Positions 24,233-32,096 of a DNA stretch of 38,309 nucleotides are shown here, in pieces (within the stretch, counting starts at the first letter, position 1; the number at the start of each line of letters is the position of its first letter). Under the pieces are notes generated by a model. That model was not told the origin of the DNA, did no database searches, and saw only the letters and a program-made list of their open reading frames with translations. Source of the DNA: Dehalococcoidia bacterium (GTDB lineage Bacteria; Chloroflexota; Dehalococcoidia; Lucifugimonadales; Lucifugimonadaceae); contig JAPKCH010000013.1 of assembly GCA_026421185.1 (NCBI GenBank), positions 1-38,309 on the forward strand. Reading direction: 5' to 3'. Position numbers and translations under genes: made by a program.

Positions 24233-25615
24233 TTAGATCAACGATAAAGGCTGTGAAGATCGTTCGCCTGTGCCGGTGTCTTCGACTATGTACTCAGCCG
24301 CAAGGTTACCGCTTCGCACTGCTGATTCCATCGTGGAAGGCCAACCCGTATCGGTCCAATCACCAGCAAGGTAGAAGCCTGGAAGTGGCGTTCGCTGGGT
24401 GAGTCGCAGCTTTTGCGATCCTGGCAATACCCTGAACGTTGCTTCAAGCATTTTTACGACGGTGAATTTAGTGATCGTTGCGGATTGTGCGGCAGGGAAT
24501 ATCTTTGCCATTTCTCCCGTGAAAATCTCACGTAACTCTTGTTTAGTCCTGTCTTGCCATTCCCATGCTCCGCTGAGAGATATGACGATGTGCTGACCGG
24601 ATTCTTCTCGAGATTTAAGATCGGTGTCATTGAAGACCCACTGTAATGGTGAGTCGAGAGTTGCTACGAATTTTTCAGTGAGAACGGGTCGGTCGTACCA
24701 GATGTGCACTGCGACAATTGGTGCTGTTTTGACTGTTTTAGCGGGTGTGAAAAAATCTGTTGATTCGGCGGAACCTTCCGGTATGAGCGGAGTCATTGCG
24801 GCGGCTGGGACTGCCGAAACTACTGCTTCGCCTTCGATTAGTTCGCCATTTACGGTGTACGCACCTGCTATACGACCTTTGGCGATATGGAGCGATTCGA
24901 CATCGACGCCTGTTCGTATTTCACCGCCATTCGATTCGATGTATTTTTTAGCATTTTCACCGACTAGCGTTGAAAGTCCTGACAACGGAATTCCCATTGC
25001 TGGGTTTTGTGCTGCGCCGAGCAGGGCTACTTTGAATAGCTGGATTCCGGTGTGGGCACTAACTTCTGTAATGTCGTCGTTTAATGACGGCAGGATAATC
25101 AAGTTCCAGAAATTCTGTATGGTCTCGTTATTTTGACCGTGATCTCGGAGCCACTCATCGAACGTTATTAGGTCGTGAAACGAGTTCATGCTGAGCCGGG
25201 TGAATTTGATGCTCAAAAGTCCCCAGAGAATCATGAGTTTGCCCGTTAGTCCAACGTGCCTGTACCCAAGTAGTGCTGAAAGATTAGCTAGTGCGCCCGG
25301 TAGTTTTCTTGCCTTGAGCCAACTGGTTTTGCCGCGTTTTAAAACGGGGAATCCGATTCGCTTTTCTAGCTTGATTTGATCAGATGCGCCGATATCTTTG
25401 ATGTACTGCTGGAACTGATCGCAGGCTCCTATGAAAACGTGTTGGCCGTTATCGATTTCAATGCCGGTATCACTATCAACGAAAGAGAATGCTCGACCGC
25501 CCAAGAATGGGCGTTTCTCTAGAACTATAGGTTTAATGCCGTATCGGATCAGTCGTACAGCTGTGGCTAGTCCGGCAATACCGCCGCCAATGATGACTAC
25601 GGTTCGTGTTGGCAT
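24233..25615 (-). CDS. hpnE: Hydroxysqualene oxidoreductase (FAD-dependent, HpnE)
   Basis: 460-residue flavoprotein of the amine oxidase/phytoene desaturase family. The dinucleotide fold GGGIAGLATAVRL opens at residue 9, with an acidic Glu at the end of the second strand (VLEKRPFLGGRA), and DNGQHVFIGA (about 56-65) is the HpnE-specific variant of the family motif. The C-terminal FAD block reads LPGFYLAGDWTDTGWPSTMESAVRSG. It reduces hydroxysqualene to squalene, the last step of the HpnCDE route. It starts 3 bases after hpnD and ends the operon. Carotenoid desaturase is the alternative, but two adjacent HpnC/HpnD synthases make squalene much more likely. Confidence 0.92.
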   Translation of the reverse strand: MPTRTVVIIGGGIAGLATAVRLIRYGIKPIVLEKRPFLGGRAFSFVDSDTGIEIDNGQHVFIGACDQFQQYIKDIGASDQIKLEKRIGFPVLKRGKTSWLKARKLPGALANLSALLGYRHVGLTGKLMILWGLLSIKFTRLSMNSFHDLITFDEWLRDHGQNNETIQNFWNLIILPSLNDDITEVSAHTGIQLFKVALLGAAQNPAMGIPLSGLSTLVGENAKKYIESNGGEIRTGVDVESLHIAKGRIAGAYTVNGELIEGEAVVSAVPAAAMTPLIPEGSAESTDFFTPAKTVKTAPIVAVHIWYDRPVLTEKFVATLDSPLQWVFNDTDLKSREESGQHIVISLSGAWEWQDRTKQELREIFTGEMAKIFPAAQSATITKFTVVKMLEATFRVLPGSQKLRLTQRTPLPGFYLAGDWTDTGWPSTMESAVRSGNLAAEYIVEDTGTGERSSQPLSLI

Positions 25616-25618
25616 GAA

Positions 25619-26557
25619 CTAAACGAACCTGATTACACGGCTGCGGAGCCAAATGACCGCTAGCAGTTTAAATTTTTGGAACTTCGAAAGACTGGCACGA
25701 TAGTTCAGTGTGTCGTAGTTGTTCTTTTCAATTCGGTCGAGAAGAATCTCGTAAACCTGAGTCATGGTTTCTGGACATTGGCGCGACTGTTTGTCGAGAA
25801 GCGGGAAAAGACGGACGCCTGCTTCAAGATATTTTCTTGCACGAGCTACCTGAAACTTCATGAAGCGAATATATTCAGGTGTAGCACGTTTATTGCGTAA
25901 ATCGTCGACCGATACACCGAATTCGGCAAGTTCTTCAGTGGGTAGGTAGACACGGTCTATTTCGAGGTCTTCGGTTATGTCACGGAGAATATTTGTTAGC
26001 TGGAGCGCTATTCCTAGATCGGTTGCGTATTCGACTGCTTGTTCGTCTTGGTAACCGAATACCTCGATGAGGGCAAGTCCGGTGGCACTGGCTACTCGTT
26101 TGCAATATTCGACAAGTTGGTCCCACGTTTGATAGGTCGTGCCGTCTAGATCCATTCGGCAGCCTTCGACGACATCAAGTAGGTGTTGCTGATCGATCGG
26201 GTAATTGTGGAGAGTGTCGCCAAGAGCTATCCACAATTCTGGAGTTGCCTCTTTGAGAACGAGTGAATCGCCTTTGGTTGAGAAATCACCGTTGTAAGCA
26301 GCTGTGAGATGCGCTTGGAGTGAGTCGAGTGCTTCACCTGTGCGGCTGCCGTAATCGCCATCATCGACGATGTCGTCGGCGATCCGGCAGAACGAGTACC
26401 CGGCATATACGGCGTTACGTTTTTCAATCGGAAGTGTGATGAAGGCGTAGTAAAAATTAGACGAGGCAGCTTTGGTCGACGCAGCTACGGCTTTGTAGGC
26501 TTTATCTATCTCTATCGGCGTTGTCACTTCGCTGGGCGCTGGCTTCTGGTCTGACAT
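25619..26557 (-). CDS. hpnD: Presqualene diphosphate synthase (HpnD)
   Basis: 312-residue head-to-head prenyl synthase of the squalene/phytoene synthase family. The two Asp-rich Mg2+ motifs are DDIVDD in the YSFCRIADDIVDD block and NILRDITED in LQLTNILRDITEDLEIDRVY. The start SNFYYAFITLPIEKRNAVYAGY fits HpnD (which has SSFYYAM at this place) rather than HpnC. It condenses two farnesyl diphosphates to presqualene diphosphate. ATG 26557 is chosen because it follows the hpnC stop by one base; the frame opens further upstream, inside hpnC. The hpnC-hpnD-hpnE order is the standard one. Confidence 0.92.
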   Translation of the reverse strand: MSDQKPAPSEVTTPIEIDKAYKAVAASTKAASSNFYYAFITLPIEKRNAVYAGYSFCRIADDIVDDGDYGSRTGEALDSLQAHLTAAYNGDFSTKGDSLVLKEATPELWIALGDTLHNYPIDQQHLLDVVEGCRMDLDGTTYQTWDQLVEYCKRVASATGLALIEVFGYQDEQAVEYATDLGIALQLTNILRDITEDLEIDRVYLPTEELAEFGVSVDDLRNKRATPEYIRFMKFQVARARKYLEAGVRLFPLLDKQSRQCPETMTQVYEILLDRIEKNNYDTLNYRASLSKFQKFKLLAVIWLRSRVIRFV

Positions 26558-26558
26558 T

Positions 26559-27563
26559 CTAGGCAGTATGCCTTTTTGTAGATTTGAAGTCACGTTTGGG
26601 AATTAGACTGATTCCAAGCTTTGAGCGAATCCAAGTCGAAGCGAATATTCGAACCTTGCCGAGTTTTGAAATTCTTGGTCGCTTACTGAGTACTGTGTAA
26701 TTTTGTTGTTCAATCGCCTGAAGAATCGCTAGTCCACCTCTCGCAAAGAGTGCGAAATCGGATTTCAGTGAACTTTCTAGATGGTTGGCGAGTGGGTAGC
26801 CATCTATGAATAGTTGGCGAGCTCGGTCGACTTGAAATCTTATCAAGGCTTCGAACTTATCATCGTGTGTTCGTTCAGTAATTTGCGATTCGGTTACACC
26901 GAAACGTTCGAGGTCTTCTTGGGGAATGTAAATTCTATCGATTTCGAGATCGACTCCGACATCTTGCCAGAAATTTGCGAGTTGTAAGCCTGTACAGGTT
27001 TTATTCGCTAGCTTGTGGAGTTTCGGATCACGTACGCCGCTGAGGTAGAGCACAAGATGCCCGACTGGATTCGCTGAGTAGGTGCAGTATTCGAGTAAGT
27101 CGTCGAAGGTTTTATGTCGAGTGATTGTCTGGTCACGTCTATTGGCTTCGATGAGGCGTTTGAATGGCTCGGATGGTATATCGAAGGTTCGGATCGTTTC
27201 AGCCAAAGCGACAAAATATGGGTGTGACGGAATGGGTGATTCGCCTGCTTGTTTGGTGGCTGAGTAGCAGGAGTCGAGTTCTTTCTCCCATAGATCGAGA
27301 AGTGCGAGTCTGTCGCCATCCGCTTCATCTCCGAGATCGTCAACACCTCGAGAAAAGGCATATATCGAGTAGAAGTGTTTCCTTAGGTGCTTTGGAAGCA
27401 GTCGTGAACCCACGCTAAAGTTTTCGTAGTGGGTCTTTGCGAGATATTCGCAAGCAGCGAATGTTGCTTCGAGGTAGCCGGGCGAATTGGAGCCGACTTC
27501 CATTTTGGGGACTGGAAGCTCAACAGCCGATGTAGCTGACTGAGTCATAGGAATTTTGGACAT
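26559..27563 (-). CDS. hpnC: Hydroxysqualene synthase (HpnC)
   Basis: 334 residues of the same synthase family as its neighbour. The HpnC-type opening THYENFSVGSRLLPKHLRKH leads to YAFSRGVDDLGDEADGDR with the first Asp-rich motif; the second is in LQLANFWQDVGVDLEIDRIY, where NFWQD is characteristic of HpnC. It converts presqualene diphosphate to hydroxysqualene. It starts 22 bases after the YjbQ-family gene. Initiation at 27563 has an AGG directly against the ATG; a second ATG five codons on (27548) is an alternative. It differs clearly in sequence from HpnD, so the two are old paralogues, not a recent duplication. Confidence 0.92.
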   Translation of the reverse strand: MSKIPMTQSATSAVELPVPKMEVGSNSPGYLEATFAACEYLAKTHYENFSVGSRLLPKHLRKHFYSIYAFSRGVDDLGDEADGDRLALLDLWEKELDSCYSATKQAGESPIPSHPYFVALAETIRTFDIPSEPFKRLIEANRRDQTITRHKTFDDLLEYCTYSANPVGHLVLYLSGVRDPKLHKLANKTCTGLQLANFWQDVGVDLEIDRIYIPQEDLERFGVTESQITERTHDDKFEALIRFQVDRARQLFIDGYPLANHLESSLKSDFALFARGGLAILQAIEQQNYTVLSKRPRISKLGKVRIFASTWIRSKLGISLIPKRDFKSTKRHTA

Positions 27564-27585
27564 CCTGTAGATGCCGGATTGTCAC

Positions 27586-28128
27586 CTAGAGGCCCATTAC
27601 CTGAACGGCGACCTGGCGTGGCTTTGGCTCGTCGAGTTCGACGAGGAACACACGCTGGAATTCACCTAGAAGTGGGTTGCCGTCGATAATCGGAACGATT
27701 TCAGATGTGCCGAGAATCATGTGCTGACAGTGGGCGTGACCGTTAGGACATTCGTTTGGACGCATGCTTACGGTGCGGAGTTCGAAATCGTTGTGACCGT
27801 AGTAAGCATCTTTTGGAGCGCTTCGTTCAAGGAAGTGTCCCATGTCTTGTAGTAGAAGTGGCTCGTTCTCGTTGATAATTACTGAGAACGTTGTGTGAGT
27901 GCTGAAAATCGAAACCTGACCGTTTTTAACGCCAGATTCATAAACCAGCTGTTTTACAGTATCGGTGAAGTCGATTAGCTCTGGAGCGTCAGTCGATTCG
28001 ACTTCGACGATCTTGCTAAATACCTTGTATTCGGTACCGGTAGCTATACCACCGGGTGAGGTGCCATTCAACACGCTAATCCGACCGGCTTCTACAGCCG
28101 ACATCGCACGTGCCTTATCCGAATCCAA
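27586..28128 (-). CDS. YjbQ/UPF0047-family protein
   Basis: 180 residues, longer than the usual 130-140 by about 40 at the N-terminus. The family core is clear: STHTTFSVIINENEPLLLQDM, then YYGHNDFELRT, NGHAHCQHMILGTSEIVPIIDG and a final FLVELDEPKPRQV. The conserved His, Asn and Glu cluster on the trimer interface. Members have been reported to make thiamine phosphate weakly in E. coli and to be common isoprenoid or cofactor neighbours, but the true role is not settled. The TTG start at 28128 follows AAGGGGG by 8 bases; an in-frame ATG at codon 9 is the alternative. It heads the hpnCDE run and is preceded by a CRP-like palindrome. Confidence 0.88.
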   Translation of the reverse strand: MDSDKARAMSAVEAGRISVLNGTSPGGIATGTEYKVFSKIVEVESTDAPELIDFTDTVKQLVYESGVKNGQVSIFSTHTTFSVIINENEPLLLQDMGHFLERSAPKDAYYGHNDFELRTVSMRPNECPNGHAHCQHMILGTSEIVPIIDGNPLLGEFQRVFLVELDEPKPRQVAVQVMGL

Positions 28129-28242
28129 ACTTAATTCCCCCTTAGGCCGAGAACTTAGCGGGGGGGTAGTTACTAGCAGCCCACTAAAGATTCGCGTTCC
28201 AAAACTGACATTTTCAATTTATTCACTCAGAATAATGAAAAC

Positions 28243-28258
28243 TGTGATCAAGGTCACA
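28243..28258. promoter_or_regulatory. Candidate CRP/FNR-family operator
   Basis: The 16-base site is TGTGA, six bases, TCACA, a perfect match to the half-sites of the E. coli CRP consensus. It lies 115 bases upstream of the YjbQ-family start. No CRP/FNR regulator gene is in the window and the host's consensus is unknown, so the assignment rests on the sequence alone. Confidence 0.4.
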
Positions 28259-28324
28259 ATCATATTACGGCAACAAATGCTCGCTAGCATCTGTCAATTC
28301 CATGGATAAATTTCATTCTTGTTA

Positions 28325-28361
28325 CTACTGGGTGATTCTTTTCTAAGCACTAACCCAGTAG
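28325..28361. repeat. Inverted repeat CTACTGGGT / ACCCAGTAG
   Basis: Two perfect 9-base arms are separated by 19 bases. It is 115 bases past the nucleosidase stop on the minus strand. It could be a weak terminator or a regulator site; no T-run follows either arm. Confidence 0.45.
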
Positions 28362-28475
28362 ATTTATTATAGCGATTTACAGAGCTTGCCCAGTCAATAA
28401 GCGGCCGTTTAGTGGTCTGAGATAGTTTTTTTTGGGCGATTGATCGTGATTGCGATCTGAATCTGAAGAATATTT

Positions 28476-29279
28476 CTATTCCGATTCTGACAAATCTTCG
28501 ACTGCAGTGAGGGTTTCGTGAACATCCATAAAGGAAATCATGAACGCTGTTAGTGAAGCTCTTGCACGTGTGGATGATTTGCCTAAACGCATAAGAGCCG
28601 GAAAATCGACAGGCGTTTTGACAACGTATTTAAGATACGCCATGAATCCACGTTCAGTTGGACCAAAACCGGTTCGGTTAACGATCTTCGGTACATCGAA
28701 TTCGCTATCGTCCAATACGCTTGCTACCACTATCCATGGTATGTCTTTTTCGGTCGCAATTTTGGCGATAGCGTGGGATTCGGTATCAAGTGCAGTTGCG
28801 TTGAATGCTTCGCCTAGCCAACGCTTAGTGCCGGATGTTGTTGCTACTTGAGAGACTGTGACGATCATACCGTTGTAGTAATCCAAACCGCCTACTTCAA
28901 CTGCGGTTCGAGCCGCTAGCAACATTGTTCTGTCTGGATCAAGCGAATTGGTGGAGTCGCCAATCGACCACTCGAAAGGTGTACCGGGGAGATCCGTTAC
29001 TCTCGATGCGATGATGATGTCGCCAGATATGGAGTCGCCCTTTGTTGCGCCACAGAACCCAAACGAAATAATGGCTTCTGGAGCAAATTTTTCAATTGCC
29101 CACAGGGTTGCTCTAGAAGCTCGTTCAGATCCTGATCCACTAAGTACGATCACTGGCAAATTTTCCGCTAGAGGCCGGAACGCTATGAAATCTTTAGGGG
29201 CGTCTTCGACTCGATCGTAGTCACCCGATCTGATGATTCCGATTGCCTCACGCTGTAACGATCCGATTGCGACGATCAT
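28476..29279 (-). CDS. Nucleoside phosphorylase-family protein (HpnG-like)
   Basis: 267 residues of the PNP/MTA-SAH nucleosidase superfamily. The glycine-rich opening (VAIGSLQREA), the phosphate-type loop around SGSGSERASRAT, the segment IISFGFCGAT, and ALDTESHAIAKIATEKDIPWIVVASVLDD with the ribose-binding Glu and the late Asp fit the fold. The usual DMES reads DTES. In hopanoid producers a gene of this kind, hpnG, releases adenine from adenosylhopane, and the position here between a polyprenyl synthase and hpnCDE suggests that role. A hopene cyclase and HpnH are needed for it and are not in the window, so ordinary MTA/SAH nucleosidase remains possible. Confidence 0.82.
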   Translation of the reverse strand: MIVAIGSLQREAIGIIRSGDYDRVEDAPKDFIAFRPLAENLPVIVLSGSGSERASRATLWAIEKFAPEAIISFGFCGATKGDSISGDIIIASRVTDLPGTPFEWSIGDSTNSLDPDRTMLLAARTAVEVGGLDYYNGMIVTVSQVATTSGTKRWLGEAFNATALDTESHAIAKIATEKDIPWIVVASVLDDSEFDVPKIVNRTGFGPTERGFMAYLKYVVKTPVDFPALMRLGKSSTRARASLTAFMISFMDVHETLTAVEDLSESE

Positions 29280-29365
29280 GGGGTTTCAGATTTTAGAGAT
29301 GATTGCTAGCGGATATGTCTGAATTATTTGGGAAATTCGTATCCCGATGAGCCTGTTGCTCGTAT

Positions 29366-30475
29366 TTAGGATTCACGTACGAGCAAGAATTCACCAAGTT
29401 CTGTGAATTCTTCGGCAGTAGTTCCGGAGAGATCGAGCGACTCTATCATTCGCTTGCAGTCGAGCCATCGATTTTCAGCCATAGATTGGCAGTATTTCTC
29501 TGTCCCGAGGTTTGCCATTTCCTCTAACACCACATGAACGTCTTCTTGTTCGAGATCGCCTTCTGCGCTGAATATCTGCTGAAGGCGATCCGCTGTTGCA
29601 CCTGTAGAAGTGCTGAGGACGTGGACTGCGGGCAGGGCTTTCTTCTTGCGTTTAATATCGGCGCCAACCGGTTTGCCTGTTTCGACTCCGCCCCAGACTC
29701 CTAAGACGTCGTCTCTGATCTGGAAAATTCGACCAAGATCGTAACCAATGGCTTTGAGCGCCAATGCTTTCTGTCGATCAGGTCCCGAACGTGGCGCTAC
29801 GAGACTTCCGAGATATATGGAGGCTTCGATTAGTGCACCCGTTTTGCGTTCGATCATGTCGAGGTACTGCTCGACGCTTACCGATTCCTCGGTTTCGAAC
29901 GATATATCGAGGTACTGACCTTCCATCATCTTTAGGTAGTGACTTGTCAGTTCTGCCTCAGCTTCGATTGCTACGGCTTCTTCAACTCCGACGTCACGTA
30001 GTTTCCATGCTGCAGCGTCGGCGATTTTCAGCATAGCATTGCCCGAAACGATAGCCGTCGGTTCTCCCCACACTGCCCATACGGTAGGGCGGTGGTGGCG
30101 CATTCGGTCCATATCTTCGAGGTCGTCGTGAATGAGCGAGAAGTTATGAACGTATTCGAGCGCCACTGCTATCGGAGTGGCGCGTTCGAGATCTCCTCCA
30201 ACCGCGTCTGCAGCCAGCATTGCCAGCGTGGGGCGCATTCGTTTGCCGCCGGTCGAATTTGAGTCCGAGCCGTCAATCTCCTGCCATCCCATGTAGTAAC
30301 GATGAATGTCGTAGATGTCTGGCTTTAGTCCAACAAGTTCAGCGCGAAGTGCTTCGTCGATTCGACCCTGGTATCGGGTGAAAAACGCCGGAAGCGATGG
30401 TGACTGGGTCGCTGCTGGAGATGTTTGGTCTGAGTTGGGTGGAGTCGAGTTCAAGAAATATCGGACACTGCACAT
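29366..30475 (-). CDS. Polyprenyl diphosphate synthase (farnesyl/geranylgeranyl type)
   Basis: 369-residue all-helical isoprenyl synthase that extends dimethylallyl diphosphate with isopentenyl units. The first Asp-rich motif is in SLIHDDLEDMDRMRHHRPTV (Asp117, 118 and 121). The second reads FQIRDDVLGVWGG, with Gly replacing the last Asp of DDxxD, as in many actinobacterial-type synthases. GGKRMRPTLAML and KRKKKALPAVHVL supply the diphosphate-binding Lys and Arg. Two bulky residues just before the first motif would set product length, but I cannot fix FPP against GGPP. The ATG at 30475 lacks a strong ribosome site. With ispDF and hpnCDE it gives most of a route from MEP intermediates to squalene. 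Confidence 0.9.
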   Translation of the reverse strand: MCSVRYFLNSTPPNSDQTSPAATQSPSLPAFFTRYQGRIDEALRAELVGLKPDIYDIHRYYMGWQEIDGSDSNSTGGKRMRPTLAMLAADAVGGDLERATPIAVALEYVHNFSLIHDDLEDMDRMRHHRPTVWAVWGEPTAIVSGNAMLKIADAAAWKLRDVGVEEAVAIEAEAELTSHYLKMMEGQYLDISFETEESVSVEQYLDMIERKTGALIEASIYLGSLVAPRSGPDRQKALALKAIGYDLGRIFQIRDDVLGVWGGVETGKPVGADIKRKKKALPAVHVLSTSTGATADRLQQIFSAEGDLEQEDVHVVLEEMANLGTEKYCQSMAENRWLDCKRMIESLDLSGTTAEEFTELGEFLLVRES

Positions 30476-30596
30476 GACGTGGTTGATTCAGATATTCAGA
30501 GTATCGCTTCATTGAGGGTGAGTGGTGGGCTTGCCATTGTCTAAATCGCTGTTTAGGTTCCCGAGCTCTGAACTCAGTTGGAGATTCCATCTGTTT

Positions 30597-30832
30597 TATA
30601 TAGCTGAGATTTCGTGCCTTTTTCGACTCTAGCTTTGGAAGTGTGATCGTTAGAACACCGTTCTGTAAAGTTGACGATACATTTTTGTAATCGACAGTTT
30701 CAGGAAGTCGAAGCGCTCTGTAGTACGAACCATTTCGTCGCTCTCGGTACAGGTAGCTGTCGGTGTTTTGGACGATCAATTTGCCGTTCGCGCTTTGTTG
30801 GTCTGAACGTTGTCATCGACTGAAATATCGAG
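30597..30832 (-). pseudogene. Broken small heat-shock protein (Hsp20) gene
   Basis: On the minus strand the C-terminal half of an alpha-crystallin domain is clear: YLYRERRNGSYYRALRLPE and then NGVLTITLPKLESKKA. Upstream, in another frame, LDISVDDNV matches the start of the domain, so a frameshift lies between about 30775 and 30800. A TAA at 30833-30835 cuts that frame from any N-terminal part, and no start fits. At the 3' end the frame has lost its stop and runs on another 85 codons, to 30339, inside the polyprenyl synthase gene. It lies next to a J-protein/HspR/ClpC operon on the other strand, a usual place for hsp20. Confidence 0.82.
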
Positions 30833-30921
30833 TTAAGAGATCGTCGAAGTTTCGGACTGATCCGAGGTGTTGACATTTTTCGCTAGATATTGGGTTGTTT
30901 CCTTTGTTTAGCTGCTGCGCT

Positions 30922-30959
30922 TTGACATTTGAGCCGTGTAGCGCTCCATCAAAAGTCAA
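30922..30959. promoter_or_regulatory. Inverted repeat upstream of the heat-shock operon
   Basis: TTGACATTTGA (30922-30932) and TCAAAAGTCAA (30949-30959) pair at 10 of 11 positions with 16 bases between them. It is 170 bases before the J-protein ATG. The arms share TTGA with the actinobacterial HspR site (HAIR, CTTGAGT-N7-ACTCAAG), but spacing and sequence differ, so a match to HspR is only a guess. Confidence 0.4.
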
Positions 30960-30977
30960 GCTGTCAATTGTAAAAAG

Positions 30978-31007
30978 TTGAACGACTTGGCTGAACTAAT
31001 CTGATAA
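30978..31007 (+). promoter_or_regulatory. Candidate sigma-70-type promoter of the heat-shock operon
   Basis: TTGAAC at 30978-30983 and TGATAA at 31002-31007 are 18 bases apart, close to the -35 and -10 consensus. A TATAAA follows at 31014-31019 and could serve instead. The leader would be about 110 bases. Candidate by sequence alone. Confidence 0.35.
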
Positions 31008-31127
31008 GTAGAGTATAAAATCTTTTAATTGGTTACGAGTTAGATATGGTAGTATTTATTGTGTTCGAACTGAAATAATCGATTGCCGCTGACCTGTCAG
31101 CGTTCTGAAATATCTATAAAGCGACTT

Positions 31128-32096
31128 ATGACCCAGAACTACTACGATCTTCTCGGAGTGAATAAAAGCGCTTCCGAAAAAGAAATCAAAACGGCTTACC
31201 GACGGATGGCGCGAAAATTGCACCCCGACGTAAATCCGGACGACGAGCGCGCTCAGGATCAGTTCAAAAAGGTGAACGAGGCGTACGAAGTCGTTGGAGA
31301 TGTCGCTAAGAGGAAGGACTATGACCAGTTCGGCGACAACTGGAAGCACGCCGACCAGATGCGGAACATGGGCGGTAACGGTAGTCGAGGTCGCGGTCAA
31401 AACGCTGGAGCGGGTTTCAACATCAACGACATTTTTGGTGGTGGAGGCGGAAGGCCATCAGGCGCGAATTTTGGGGACATGTTCGGTGGAGGCGGTGGCG
31501 CTGGGCACGCCCGTCAGCAGCAACGCCAAAAACAAGAAGTTGTGAAACATCAGGGTACGATCGATGTGTCGCTGGATGAGGTGTACACCGGAACCACCCG
31601 TAAAATTTCGATTGGTTCTGCGGCTACTGGAAGGCGGAATCTAGAAGTGGAAGTTCTAAAAGGCGTTCCAGATGGTCGAAAGATTAAGATGCGACCTGAT
31701 CGGCAAACCGAAGTGACGCTGACCGTAAACGTGCGTTCAGATAAACGGTTTAGTCGGGAAGATGCGAATCTTCGTGCCGATATTGCTGTGCCACTGCTCG
31801 ATGCGATTCTTGGCGGTGAAGCTGAGGTGCCGACGATGACGGGGCGGATTGCTCTGAATATTCCAGCGGGTACCCAGAACGGTAGGTCTTTCAAGATAAA
31901 GGGTCGAGGGCTTCCGAAGATGAATTCTGACGAGAGTGGCGACCTGTACGCAACTGTGAAAGTTCGACTTCCCGACACGCTTTCTGAAGAAGAGCATGCG
32001 CTCTATTCGCAATTGAAAGAAATTCGTGCAGGTAAGTCGAAATTCGACAGACTGAAGAATTTCATTTCAGGGAATGACGAGGATGGTGAGGAATGA
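31128..32096 (+). CDS. cbpA: J-domain co-chaperone of the CbpA/class II DnaJ type
   Basis: 322 residues. The J domain (1-70) carries HPD at 32-34 in RKLHPDVNPDD, which stimulates DnaK ATPase. A Gly/Phe-rich linker (about 90-135, with FGGGGG-type runs) follows, then two C-terminal peptide-binding beta domains (KHQGTIDVSLDEVYTG onward, with FKIKGRGLPKM late). The four CxxCxGxG zinc repeats of class I DnaJ are absent, which makes it CbpA-like. ATG 31128 is preferred over a start 15 codons upstream because it opens directly into MTQNYYDLLGV. It overlaps hspR by 4 bases (ATGA). DnaK and GrpE are not in the window. Confidence 0.94.
   Translation: MTQNYYDLLGVNKSASEKEIKTAYRRMARKLHPDVNPDDERAQDQFKKVNEAYEVVGDVAKRKDYDQFGDNWKHADQMRNMGGNGSRGRGQNAGAGFNINDIFGGGGGRPSGANFGDMFGGGGGAGHARQQQRQKQEVVKHQGTIDVSLDEVYTGTTRKISIGSAATGRRNLEVEVLKGVPDGRKIKMRPDRQTEVTLTVNVRSDKRFSREDANLRADIAVPLLDAILGGEAEVPTMTGRIALNIPAGTQNGRSFKIKGRGLPKMNSDESGDLYATVKVRLPDTLSEEEHALYSQLKEIRAGKSKFDRLKNFISGNDEDGEE

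Larger units (their letters stand above)
28129..28475. other. 347-base intergenic region with two inverted repeats
   Basis: No open frame here is convincing. The region holds a CRP-like palindrome at 28243-28258 and a 9-base inverted repeat at 28325-28361, both listed separately. It lies upstream of the yjbQ-hpnCDE transcript and downstream of the nucleosidase gene, so it should contain the end of one transcript and the promoter of the next. A run of seven G (28159-28165) and one of eight T (28427-28434, plus strand) are the other visible features. Confidence 0.5.

Noticed and set aside
24624-25136. 170-codon plus-strand frame opposite hpnE
   Set aside because: Antisense to a well-conserved flavoprotein; no family or ribosome site.
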